Source of the DNA: Bacillota bacterium
GTDB lineage: Bacteria > Bacillota > Clostridia > Acetivibrionales > DTU013
Direction: 5' to 3'
Length of the DNA stretch: 17,160 nucleotides
Assembly (NCBI GenBank): GCA_023411645.1
Contig: JAEYON010000045.1
Coordinates: 1 to 17,160 of the forward strand
Below are positions 8,163-15,678 of the stretch, piece by piece. The position numbers and the translations under genes are program-made. The notes below the pieces were generated by a model. It was not told the origin of the DNA and did not search any database. It saw nothing but the letters and a program-made list of their open reading frames with translations. How positions within the stretch are numbered: the stretch's first letter is position 1; every line of letters begins with the position of its first letter.

Positions 8163-9717
8163 AACAATCACATCCTTCTTTTTGTTGTTCATCCAACAAT
8201 ATCAGATCGTTCATCTGTTCCGGCTTTGAAATATAAGGTATCTTTAAAGTCACTTTTGTACCTTCGCCCGGAGCACTCTTTACCTCTAGAACATCCTCAC
8301 ATTTAAAAAACAGCTTAAGCCTCTGTACAACGTTGTATATTCCAATTCCTGTCATGTTTCCCGATGTATCACATTCAAACTTTTGGCAGTCCAGTACCCT
8401 TTGTCTTGTTTCCTCGCTCATCCCGACACCGTTGTCCTGTACACTTATTCTAACAACGGTTTTATTTTTATCAATTGAGATATTAATCACTCCGCCTTTT
8501 TCCATGTTCCCGATACCATGAATCGTAGCATTCTCTACAAGAGGCTGTATAATCAGCGGCGGAACATCAATATCGAGCAAGCTTTGGTCAATGTCGTATT
8601 CGAATTTCATAATGTCTCCAAAGCGTACGAAAAACAAGTCTTCATATGCCCTTATAGTATCTATCTCGTCTTTAAGCCTGACCTTTCTATCCAGGCTCTT
8701 AACATTGTATCTGAATATCATCGCCATATTGTCAAGAAATGTCGATGTCCTGTCAGCCCCTTCAATCATAGCAAGCTGGACCCCAGCATTGAGCGTATTG
8801 AAAAGAAAATGCGGGTTTATCTGCATTTGCAGAGCTTTCATTTCGGCGTCCGCAAGCAGTGATTGTATCCTTAAATTTTCTATCTGCTGCTCAAAAAGCT
8901 GTGATTCCGTGTCTGCCTTACTGTGCAGCTCGCTAATGTAGTTCCTGATGCTATGCTTCATCGCGTTAAACGCATTTGCCATAACACTAAGCTCGTCCTG
9001 TGAATATACTTCTACATCATCGGCGTTGAAATTGCCCTTAGACATTTCTTCAGCTGAGTTTGCAAGCTTAATTATCGGTTTTGTCATATTATATGTCAGG
9101 TAAGATATTACAAGTACATTGAGCAGTATTACGGAAATTATTAGAATCAAATTTGCAGACCAAAGTTTATTAAGATACTCCGACATGCCAAGATATTGAT
9201 TGGTATTATTATTTAAGATGTTAAGGTTCAGACGGTCTGTATATGTTCTGATATAACCAGTTATCCGGTTTGCCTCGGTGTACCTCGCTATATACTCATC
9301 TGAGTTATCTGTTCTTTTAGTCTCTACGGCCGCTTCCGTTTCATTAAAATACGAATCGACCATGTATGCTATATCCTTGTAAATCAAATCATTCTGACTA
9401 TATATCCCATGCAATTCTTTAAACATGTTCTGTGCCTTCTCACTAAAAATATCCTTGTATCTGTAATAGTTGACCAAACTATCCGAATCGGAGGTAACAA
9501 GGTAGTTAGTCAGATTGGTATTTACGTTATACAAATCGCCGAGAAATTTTTCAATTTCAACATTAATGGCAAACATATCATCCATTTTCTCGATTACATT
9601 GCTGGATAAATTCAGGATAAATATGCCTGAAGCACTGGTTAGAATCATAGTAAGAACAAATATCGCAATAATCCTGGACTTTATGCTATTAAACATTCTA
9701 TCCCATATCTTTTTCAT
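8155..9717 (-). CDS. YesM-type sensor histidine kinase
   Basis: The 520-residue protein has one span at about 15-36, an extracellular helical region of about 150 residues, and a second span at about 188-209. A HAMP linker (about 210-262) and coiled coil follow, then a His_kinase domain with H303 in QINPHFLFNTLN. The HATPase domain shows the N box LVENATIHG (N396), DNGVGM and GIGIYN motifs. The extracellular part shows no sugar-binding fold, so ligand recognition is probably delegated to the membrane-anchored binding protein encoded 18 bases upstream. That arrangement is known for XylFII-LytS pairs in Clostridium. The 3' end overlaps the response regulator start, suggesting coupled translation. 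AAAGG lies about 11 bases from the ATG, a rather weak site. The Cys-rich tail EGCDCCV is unusual and has no known role. Confidence 0.92.
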   Translation of the reverse strand: MKKIWDRMFNSIKSRIIAIFVLTMILTSASGIFILNLSSNVIEKMDDMFAINVEIEKFLGDLYNVNTNLTNYLVTSDSDSLVNYYRYKDIFSEKAQNMFKELHGIYSQNDLIYKDIAYMVDSYFNETEAAVETKRTDNSDEYIARYTEANRITGYIRTYTDRLNLNILNNNTNQYLGMSEYLNKLWSANLILIISVILLNVLVISYLTYNMTKPIIKLANSAEEMSKGNFNADDVEVYSQDELSVMANAFNAMKHSIRNYISELHSKADTESQLFEQQIENLRIQSLLADAEMKALQMQINPHFLFNTLNAGVQLAMIEGADRTSTFLDNMAMIFRYNVKSLDRKVRLKDEIDTIRAYEDLFFVRFGDIMKFEYDIDQSLLDIDVPPLIIQPLVENATIHGIGNMEKGGVINISIDKNKTVVRISVQDNGVGMSEETRQRVLDCQKFECDTSGNMTGIGIYNVVQRLKLFFKCEDVLEVKSAPGEGTKVTLKIPYISKPEQMNDLILLDEQQKEGCDCCV

Positions 9718-9735
9718 AGCTAATTTACCTTTTTA

Positions 9736-10746
9736 TTATTTTTGATCAATATTTATGGCTGTATATATATCAGTAGCAATGTTCACATAACTCGACTGGA
9801 AGGAATCACCGAAGCTTCCGCACAATACCTCTACACTTTTATATCCCGCATTATAACCATTCCTGTCCAACACACCGAATACGATTCCTTTTTTTATATA
9901 ATACTTTATCTCATCAGTTATACCTGTACCTACTATGATAACTTCCCCTACAAGATTACGTTCTACAATTACTCGTGCGGCTGCCGCCGTATCCTTGGCA
10001 TTTGTGCAGAAAATCACGTCGACATCAGAGTGCTTTGTCAGGATGTCTCTTGTCAGGTCTTCCGCACCAAGCAGATTGCTGTTTTTATACAATGTACATA
10101 GCAGGTTTATCTTTTTCTCACTTTCAATTACACTGGTGATGCCGCTCAGCATAATATCACTCTGTGATATTAAGGTTTTATCGGTCTCACTTCGACTCTC
10201 ATCTGTTAATATCACTGCCAGATTGATCGGAGGTCCCTTATCCGATGCCTGAGATATGAGCTTAGCTGCTTTTACTCCATAATCATAAAAATTGTTTCCA
10301 ACATACGAAAGCCTGTCACTGTCAATAATCTCAGCCAGTCCAACAACAATATATATACCTGATTTGGCTGCGCTTTTAATCGCATCCAAATACTCGGGTG
10401 AATTCTCGCCATTTACAATGATGCCGTCAATCCTGGATTTATTCGCAATGTTTACATACTCTACAGTTTTGTCAATGCTGTCCGGATCAGATATCGGGTT
10501 GTATTCGATTGCGGCATTATGCACTTTTCCCGCTTCAAATACGCCTTCTTTAAAGCTCTGCCAATACTCATCGTCTCTGGAATTCATAATTAATGAAAGA
10601 TGATATTTTGGATTCTCACTAAATACATTTGTAGCTTTTTCGTCATAAACTTTATTGACCATTCTAAAATAGTGTGCAGCCATTATTGCAGATGTAACCA
10701 CAGTGGCAAACAGAATGGTTAATGTAATTTTGTATAACCATTTCAT
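9736..10746 (-). CDS. Membrane-anchored periplasmic-binding-type sugar sensor (XylFII-like)
   Basis: The 336-residue protein begins with one hydrophobic helix (about 5-27) that has no lipobox Cys, so it should stay in the membrane as an anchor. Residues about 45-325 form a type I periplasmic-binding fold (Peripla_BP_4 type): YHLSLIMNSRDDEYWQSFKE, RIDGIIVNGEN, VDVIFCTNAKDTAAAARVI. It is first in the operon with the kinase and response regulator. This layout matches XylFII of clostridia, a tethered xylose-binding protein that signals through a LytS-type kinase. I infer an extracellular sugar-sensing co-receptor role, not transport. The sequence differs clearly from the XylF lipoprotein downstream, so the ligand need not be xylose. 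GGGAGG lies 9 bases before the ATG. Confidence 0.82.
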   Translation of the reverse strand: MKWLYKITLTILFATVVTSAIMAAHYFRMVNKVYDEKATNVFSENPKYHLSLIMNSRDDEYWQSFKEGVFEAGKVHNAAIEYNPISDPDSIDKTVEYVNIANKSRIDGIIVNGENSPEYLDAIKSAAKSGIYIVVGLAEIIDSDRLSYVGNNFYDYGVKAAKLISQASDKGPPINLAVILTDESRSETDKTLISQSDIMLSGITSVIESEKKINLLCTLYKNSNLLGAEDLTRDILTKHSDVDVIFCTNAKDTAAAARVIVERNLVGEVIIVGTGITDEIKYYIKKGIVFGVLDRNGYNAGYKSVEVLCGSFGDSFQSSYVNIATDIYTAINIDQK

Positions 10747-10797
10747 TCCTTACATCCTCCCTACCATGCCGACCAGTCTGTTGCTAAAGCTTAAATA

Positions 10798-10806
10798 ATT
10801 ATACCA
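10798..10806 (-). promoter_or_regulatory. Extended -10 promoter of the sensor operon
   Basis: Reading the minus strand, TGG followed by a perfect TATAAT (10798-10803) makes an extended -10 element, 51 bases before the ATG at 10746. No good -35 box is visible at 16-18 bases (TTAGAT at best). It lies just downstream of the terminator of the importer operon, so the sensor genes have their own transcription start. Confidence 0.5.
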
Positions 10807-10835
10807 CAAATGGGGAATAAAATCTAAATTATGTA

Positions 10836-10880
10836 TATAAAAACACTAAGCATATGATTGATATGCTTAGTGTTTTTATA
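10836..10880 (-). terminator. Intrinsic terminator of the chvE-gguAB operon
   Basis: A perfect 20-bp stem (10836-10855 with 10861-10880) closes over the 5-base loop GATTG. The arms contain ACACTAAGCATAT and end in A5/T5 tracts, so it could act in both directions. It begins 13 bases beyond the permease stop codon on the minus strand and separates the importer operon from the sensor operon. Confidence 0.85.
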
Positions 10881-10893
10881 CCATTCGTAAAAC

Positions 10894-12117
10894 TCAGCCG
10901 AGTCTGGACTTTGATTTCGAGTACATGTCAAATGCTACAGCGAGCAACACCACCATCCCTTTTGCGACAGACTGTAAAAAGACGTTTAGACCTATAATAG
11001 ACATGCCGTTATTCATAACGCCCATAATAAAGGCACCCACGACAGCACCCCATATAGTTCCTATACCGCCGTATGCGGAAGCGCCACCGATAAAACACGC
11101 ACCAATAGCGTCAAGCTCAAAGTTCGCTCCTACATTAGGCGAGGAGGCCATACTTCTTCCCGCAGTCACAACGGCTGCGACACCCGCTAAAAGCCCCATG
11201 TTCGAATACACCAGGAACATCATCTTTTTTGTGTTGATCCCTGAAAGCTCCGCCGCTTTAATGTTTCCTCCCATAGCGTAAATATGCCGCCCGGGTATAG
11301 TCTTAGTCGCAATAAAGGTATAAATTGCATACAAGGCGGCAAGTAAAATCAGCATTATTGGCAAGCCCTCATCCATCGCCAGCCAGTAAGCGAAAATATT
11401 AATAACTATAAAAAATAAAATGACCTTTATAATGTCAGACTTTAAAGATGGCACCTCATACCCACGTACTATTTTGCTTTTCCTGTTGAAAATAATAAAC
11501 AATACATAAATAATGGATAATGCAAGGCCCACAACAAGCATCGTTACATTCAGAAAATCAGGCTTATTTTCCAACTTAAGTAAACTGCCGATGCGTAAGA
11601 AATCCGGGACAGTTTCCGGAGCGATGTCGGGAACCGAACCTGTTCCTATAGTGACATAAAGACCGGAAAGCGGTAATGTCTTACCATTAAGTATTATGTT
11701 ATTAAGCCCCCGGAAGACAAGCATGCCTGCCAGTGTTGTGATAAATGGCGGCACCTTTACATACGCTATCCAGAAGCCCTGCCACACACCTGCCAAAAGA
11801 CCGGTTATAATACTAATGATTATTGCAAGCCAGGATGGCAGACCAATGGTCGTAGCCATCAGTCCCGACATGGCACTTACCAGAGCAACTAACGAGCCGA
11901 CCGAAAGGTCGACATTACCACCAGTCAATATACAAAACATCATTCCTATGGCCAGTATAAGCACATAAGCGTTCTGTCGCACCAGCATCGATACATTCCT
12001 GGGCCAGATGAGCTTACCACCGGTCGCTACCCCAAAAAATACCATAATGGCAACCAGTGCAAAAATCATCCCATATTGCCGTATGTTACGGTTCATAAAT
12101 TCCTTAATGCTGTTCAT
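10894..12117 (-). CDS. gguB: Multiple-monosaccharide ABC transporter permease (GguB/MmsB)
   Basis: The 407-residue membrane protein belongs to the BPD_transp_2 permease family. Recognisable segments are LILAIGMMFCILTGGNVDLSVGS, AGVWQGFWIAYVKVPPFITTL, AMGGNIKAAELSGI and CFIGGASAYGGIGTIWGA. They match the GguB/MmsB branch that works with ChvE, rather than the RbsC branch. About ten hydrophobic spans are visible; a charged loop near residues 215-230 divides the two halves. It forms the channel for sugars delivered by the ChvE-like lipoprotein. Its ATG overlaps the ATPase stop by 4 bases (ATGA), so translation is coupled. A strong terminator follows 13 bases after its stop. Confidence 0.9.
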   Translation of the reverse strand: MNSIKEFMNRNIRQYGMIFALVAIMVFFGVATGGKLIWPRNVSMLVRQNAYVLILAIGMMFCILTGGNVDLSVGSLVALVSAMSGLMATTIGLPSWLAIIISIITGLLAGVWQGFWIAYVKVPPFITTLAGMLVFRGLNNIILNGKTLPLSGLYVTIGTGSVPDIAPETVPDFLRIGSLLKLENKPDFLNVTMLVVGLALSIIYVLFIIFNRKSKIVRGYEVPSLKSDIIKVILFFIVINIFAYWLAMDEGLPIMLILLAALYAIYTFIATKTIPGRHIYAMGGNIKAAELSGINTKKMMFLVYSNMGLLAGVAAVVTAGRSMASSPNVGANFELDAIGACFIGGASAYGGIGTIWGAVVGAFIMGVMNNGMSIIGLNVFLQSVAKGMVVLLAVAFDMYSKSKSRLG

Positions 12118-13664
12118 TTATATTCCCCCCATCGTCCCGCTGAGCTTCTTATTATTGTTGACATGATGTCCTCTTGGGTCGCTTCGCTCGTCTTCATTTC
12201 TCCTGCAACACGTCCCTCGTTGATTATGTACAAGCGGTCCGTAATTCCCAATATTTCGGGCAACTCCGAAGAGATCATTATTATGCATTTCCCGGCGTCC
12301 GCCAGCTCTAATATTATCTTGTATATCTCATACTTTGCTCCAACGTCGATCCCTCTCGTAGGTTCGTCTAGTATAAGAACATCGGGGGAGGCAAATATCC
12401 ATTTGCTAAGCACCACTTTTTGTTGATTTCCTCCCGATAAATTGCCCACCTTTTGAAACACACTTGATGACTTTATGTTAAATCGTTTTCTGTAGTCCTT
12501 TCCAACAATTAACTCTTCATCTTCATTCACAACAAAGCCTTTTGTAATTGCATTTAAATTAGCAAGGGTAATGTTCTTCTTAATGTCCTGTATATGTACC
12601 AGTCCCGCTGTTTTTCGATCCTCGGTAACATAAGCTATGCCATTTGCTATTGCCTGCCCTATGTTGTCGAGTGTTATTTCCTTGCCATCCTTGATAAGTG
12701 CACCGCTTATCCTTTTGCCGTATGCTTTGCCGAATACACTCATTGCAAGCTCTGTCCTTCCTGCGCCCATAAGTCCGGCAAGACCAACTATCTCGCCCTT
12801 TCTGACGTACATGCTGACATCGTTTATGACAGCTCTTTCCTCATCAAGAGGATCATAAGCGAACCAATTCCTGATTTCAAAGCCTATCTCACCAATCTTT
12901 GGCGAATGCTTAGGGAAACGGTCCGTAAGCTCACGGCCTACCATTCCCTTTATTATTCGATGTTCACTGGTATCGTCAGTATTTCCCAGTGTTTCTATCG
13001 TCTTTCCATCCCGCAGAATGGTTATATTATTCGCAATCTTTATGATTTCATGGATCTTATGAGAAATGATTATGCACGTCAAACCATGCTCTTTATTAAG
13101 CGTCTGCAAAAGTTCAAGAAGGTGGTTGGAATCTTCGTCGTTGAGAGCAGCAGTCGGCTCATCCAGTATGAGTAGTTCACATTTCTTGGACAGTGCTTTA
13201 GCAATCTCAACAAGCTGCTGTTTACCAACACCTATGTTTTTTATCTGCGCGGTATACTTTTCATTAAGACCAACTTTCTTCATTAAGCCGATAGCCTCTT
13301 TGTTAGTCTCATCCCAGTTTATTACACCGTTCTTCGCTCTTTCATTACCTAAAAAAATGTTCTCCGCAATCGTCATAAAAGGACTGAGTGCCAGCTCCTG
13401 ATGTATTATGGCTATTCCCGCCGCTTCACTGTCACGAATGTTTTTAAACCTGCATTCTGTCCCCTTGTAGATAATGTCACCGGTATATGAACCAAAGGGG
13501 TATATACCACTCAGAACATTCATCAGTGTAGATTTGCCGGCCCCATTTTCCCCAACGAGAGCATGTATCTCGCCCTTTTCCACTTGAAAGGTAACATTGC
13601 TGAGAGCGGTGACGCCAGGGAACTCCTTAGTAATATTTTTCATTTCAAGGATATATTCCGACAT
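12114..13664 (-). CDS. gguA: Multiple-monosaccharide ABC transporter, two-domain ATPase (GguA/MmsA)
   Basis: The 516-residue protein has two ATP-binding cassettes. The first has Walker A GENGAGKS (38-45), Q89 in HQE, a degenerate signature VGKQQ (146-150), Walker B LLILDEP with E169, and H202. The second has a degenerate Walker A GLMGAGRT (Arg for Lys at 303), a full signature LSGGNQQ (409-415) and Walker B VLILDEP with E434. This asymmetry is normal for the RbsA/XylG/GguA family. The segments FKNIRDSEAAGIAIIHQELAL and GSYTGDI are typical of GguA/MmsA. It powers import with the permease whose start overlaps its stop. AAGGAG lies 6 bases before the ATG. A 94-base gap with a strong hairpin separates it from the receptor gene. 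Confidence 0.93.
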   Translation of the reverse strand: MSEYILEMKNITKEFPGVTALSNVTFQVEKGEIHALVGENGAGKSTLMNVLSGIYPFGSYTGDIIYKGTECRFKNIRDSEAAGIAIIHQELALSPFMTIAENIFLGNERAKNGVINWDETNKEAIGLMKKVGLNEKYTAQIKNIGVGKQQLVEIAKALSKKCELLILDEPTAALNDEDSNHLLELLQTLNKEHGLTCIIISHKIHEIIKIANNITILRDGKTIETLGNTDDTSEHRIIKGMVGRELTDRFPKHSPKIGEIGFEIRNWFAYDPLDEERAVINDVSMYVRKGEIVGLAGLMGAGRTELAMSVFGKAYGKRISGALIKDGKEITLDNIGQAIANGIAYVTEDRKTAGLVHIQDIKKNITLANLNAITKGFVVNEDEELIVGKDYRKRFNIKSSSVFQKVGNLSGGNQQKVVLSKWIFASPDVLILDEPTRGIDVGAKYEIYKIILELADAGKCIIMISSELPEILGITDRLYIINEGRVAGEMKTSEATQEDIMSTIIRSSAGRWGEYK

Positions 13665-13706
13665 TGTCTGCTCCTTTATCGCGCCTGGTTTTTAATCTCG
13701 TTATTA

Positions 13707-13735
13707 AAATGGCGGCAGCCATGCTACCGCCATTT
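13707..13735 (-). other. Intercistronic hairpin between chvE and gguA
   Basis: A 13-bp stem (13707-13719 with 13723-13735, one T-G wobble on the minus-strand RNA) closes over a 3-base loop. The arms begin AAATGGCGG and end CCGCCATTT. On the transcribed strand only TTAATAACG follows, not a full T tract. It could be a partial terminator or an RNA stabiliser at the 3' end of the receptor message, giving more binding protein than ATPase and permease. This is common in binding-protein operons; its role here is inferred. Confidence 0.65.
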
Positions 13736-13758
13736 CAATACCTTCTAACACACTTAAT

Positions 13759-14835
13759 TTACTTTGCGTCCGGTATATCTTCCAACTTATAGTATTTAGT
13801 GTCAATAAGAACCTCTTTCCAGTTGTCCTTGTTTGCAAACTTGATCTCGCAGTTGAATGAAGGAACATCAATCACTGCGTTGTTATAGCTTGCATTTGTA
13901 GGAACCTTCTCATTTGCGAGTATCGCATTGGTCATAGCGATAACCTGATCTGCGAGAATTCTGGTATCCTTGAAGATTGACATTGATTGCTCGCCGCGAA
14001 TGATCTGACCTACATTAATCTTATCGCAGTCCTGTCCGGTAAGTACCGGGAAAGGTTTGGACGATGAGCCGTATCCTGCGGACTTCAAAGAAGCAACGAT
14101 ACCCTGTGCAAGGCTGTCATTGGGCGAGAGGACTACATCAATGTTCTTATCTGCATAATAAGCAGACAGAAGGTTATCCATTCTATCCTGGGCTCCTTTG
14201 GATTCCCAGTTCGTGATAGCAATCTGATCCGGGAATATAGTCTGGCCGGATTTGACTACGAGCACGCCGCTGTCTATGTATTTTTGTAGAACGTCCATAG
14301 CACCCTTGTTAAACAGTCCTGCGTTATTATCTCCCGGGTCACCACCGAAGCATTCCATCGAGAATGGGCCCTTTTCTCCTTTATCAAGACCAAGCTCTTT
14401 TTCGATGAATTCACCCTGCATCTTACCAACGCCATAGTTGTCAAATGTAGCATAGTAGTCGCACTTGTCAGTGTTTGTAATCAGTCTGTCATAAGCTATT
14501 ACGGGGATGTTTTTTTCCTTTGCCTGCTTAAGAACGCCACCCAAAGCACCGCCGTCGATCGAAGCTATGACAAGAACATCGCATCCCATGGTGATCTGGT
14601 TCTCAATCTGAGTATTCTGAACATCCTGCTTATTGTCGGCATATTGAAGATCTACTTTGTAACCCTTTGCTTCCAGAGCAGCCTTAACATTGGTGCCGTC
14701 CTCATTCCACCTCTGGAGCGACTTTGTCGGCATCGTTACACCAACGAGTTTACCTGATTTCGCCTGACCACAGCCTGTGAAAACAGCTGCCAGCATAACC
14801 AGAACCAATAATAACACGATTGACTTTTTAGCCAT
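13759..14835 (-). CDS. chvE: ChvE-like multiple-monosaccharide-binding lipoprotein
   Basis: The 358-residue protein has a lipoprotein signal peptide ending VFTGC (C22), then a type I periplasmic-binding fold. Many segments follow Agrobacterium ChvE: VGVTMPTKSLQRWNEDG, QYADNKQDVQNTQIENQ, VLVIASIDGGALGGVLKQA, VIAYDRLI, YYATFDN, PGDNNAGLF, RMDNLLSAYYADKNID and VLTGQDCD. ChvE binds several aldoses (arabinose, glucose, galactose, xylose), so broad aldose uptake with GguA and GguB is likely. An ATG lies two codons upstream at 14841, but it almost touches the GGAGGA site; the ATG at 14835, 7 bases from GGAGG, fits better and gives MAKKS. It is the first gene of the importer operon. Confidence 0.93.
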   Translation of the reverse strand: MAKKSIVLLLVLVMLAAVFTGCGQAKSGKLVGVTMPTKSLQRWNEDGTNVKAALEAKGYKVDLQYADNKQDVQNTQIENQITMGCDVLVIASIDGGALGGVLKQAKEKNIPVIAYDRLITNTDKCDYYATFDNYGVGKMQGEFIEKELGLDKGEKGPFSMECFGGDPGDNNAGLFNKGAMDVLQKYIDSGVLVVKSGQTIFPDQIAITNWESKGAQDRMDNLLSAYYADKNIDVVLSPNDSLAQGIVASLKSAGYGSSSKPFPVLTGQDCDKINVGQIIRGEQSMSIFKDTRILADQVIAMTNAILANEKVPTNASYNNAVIDVPSFNCEIKFANKDNWKEVLIDTKYYKLEDIPDAK

Positions 14836-14861
14836 AACCATTCCTCCGTTTTTAATTTATT

Positions 14862-14890
14862 GATATAAATTTTATACTGTGTTATGGCAA
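14862..14890 (-). promoter_or_regulatory. Candidate promoter of chvE-gguAB
   Basis: On the minus strand, TTGCCA (14885-14890), a 17-base spacer and TATATC (14862-14867) lie 26 bases before the chvE ATG. The -35 matches 5 of 6 positions and the -10 only 4 of 6, as expected for an activator-dependent promoter. The surrounding DNA is very AT-rich, so chance similarity is possible. Confidence 0.45.
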
Positions 14891-14905
14891 GTCAGAATAG
14901 AGATA

Positions 14906-14932
14906 ATTATCAAATGCTGGTAATTTATTATC
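14906..14932 (-). repeat. GATAAT direct repeats upstream of the chvE promoter
   Basis: GATAAT occurs at 14927-14932 and at 14906-14911 on the minus strand, 21 bp apart. The nearer copy is part of the perfect palindrome GATAATTATC (14902-14911). They lie 15 and 36 bases upstream of the -35 box. Two half-sites 21 bp apart suit AraC-family activators, so this is a candidate site for the YesN-type regulator. The AT-rich context makes this weak. Confidence 0.25.
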
Positions 14933-14935
14933 GCT

Positions 14936-14976
14936 AAAAAAAAACTAATATTTATATCTGGAATTTTTTAATATTA
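14936..14976 (-). terminator. Weak terminator-like element after the histidine phosphatase gene
   Basis: On the minus strand a 7-bp AT-only stem (TAATATT at 14970-14976 with AATATTA at 14946-14952, 17-base loop) is followed one base later by nine T residues (14936-14944). The T tract is good but the stem is weak, and TAATATT can also pair with its neighbouring copy. No better terminator is seen between 15041 and the chvE promoter. Confidence 0.3.
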
Positions 14977-15040
14977 AAATATTATCCCAAACAACAATAT
15001 TATATTCCACCGCTCCCGCTGCTGATTTATTTTCTTCATC

Positions 15041-15646
15041 TTATACATGGGATGCATCACACTCAAGTACCACCGTTCTGTTTTCTTTATCGATCTCAAC
15101 GATACACAAGCTGGTTCCCTTGACAAAAGGCGGGTCCCATACTTTTTCCACAGGAAGCGCTTTGAATATGGACATGATTGTCTTTACGACGACAGCGTGC
15201 GTTACGATTAGCACATTTCCGTTCTGGTTTTCATCAATTATTTTCAGCAATGCCACCTCAATCCTGTCCCTCACCTGGAAAAAGCTTTCCCCGGATTTCG
15301 GCGCATACAGGTGCGGCGTCTCCCAGAACGCCTTGTGCTCCTGTGGGTCCAATTGCCTGACCTCAACATCGGTCTTTCCTTCCCAGTCACCAAGATTAAT
15401 TTCTCTGAGGCTATCCTCTGGAACAATTGGAATATCACGATTTCCCCTGATCAGCTCAGCCGTATGGACTGCTCTTCCGCTTGAGCTTGAGTGGATACGA
15501 GCAAAATCCACATCCTTAAGCCTTTCCCCCAGCGCTGTCGCATCCTTTATCCCCTTTGCAGTCAGCCTCGAATCCTTGTGCCCCTGCATTCTTCTTTCAA
15601 TATTCCATTCCGTTTCTCCATGCCTTGTAATATATAACCGTAACAC
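15041..15646 (-). CDS. Histidine phosphatase superfamily protein (phosphoglycerate-mutase-like)
   Basis: The 201-residue cytosolic protein has the family signature ITRHGETEWN with the expected phospho-accepting H9. It also has HSSSSGRAVHTAELI, the acid-bearing LREINLGDWEGK and the second catalytic His in IVTHAVVVK. The family includes phosphoglycerate mutases, CobC alpha-ribazole phosphatases and broad sugar or nucleotide phosphatases. The length and sequence suit a small phosphatase better than a glycolytic mutase; no cobalamin genes are nearby to support CobC. The start is GTG at 15646, with GGAGGA (15652-15657) 5 bases upstream. It follows the DUF1848 gene by 32 bases and is probably co-transcribed with it. 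The substrate is unknown. Confidence 0.88.
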   Translation of the reverse strand: MLRLYITRHGETEWNIERRMQGHKDSRLTAKGIKDATALGERLKDVDFARIHSSSSGRAVHTAELIRGNRDIPIVPEDSLREINLGDWEGKTDVEVRQLDPQEHKAFWETPHLYAPKSGESFFQVRDRIEVALLKIIDENQNGNVLIVTHAVVVKTIMSIFKALPVEKVWDPPFVKGTSLCIVEIDKENRTVVLECDASHV

Positions 15647-15678
15647 AGCCGTCCTCCGTATATCTTATTTGATTGTTC

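Noticed and set aside
12594..13175. 193-residue plus-strand open frame
   Set aside because: It lies entirely antisense to the ATPase gene, which has all ABC motifs; the translation is a Cys/Tyr-rich shadow.
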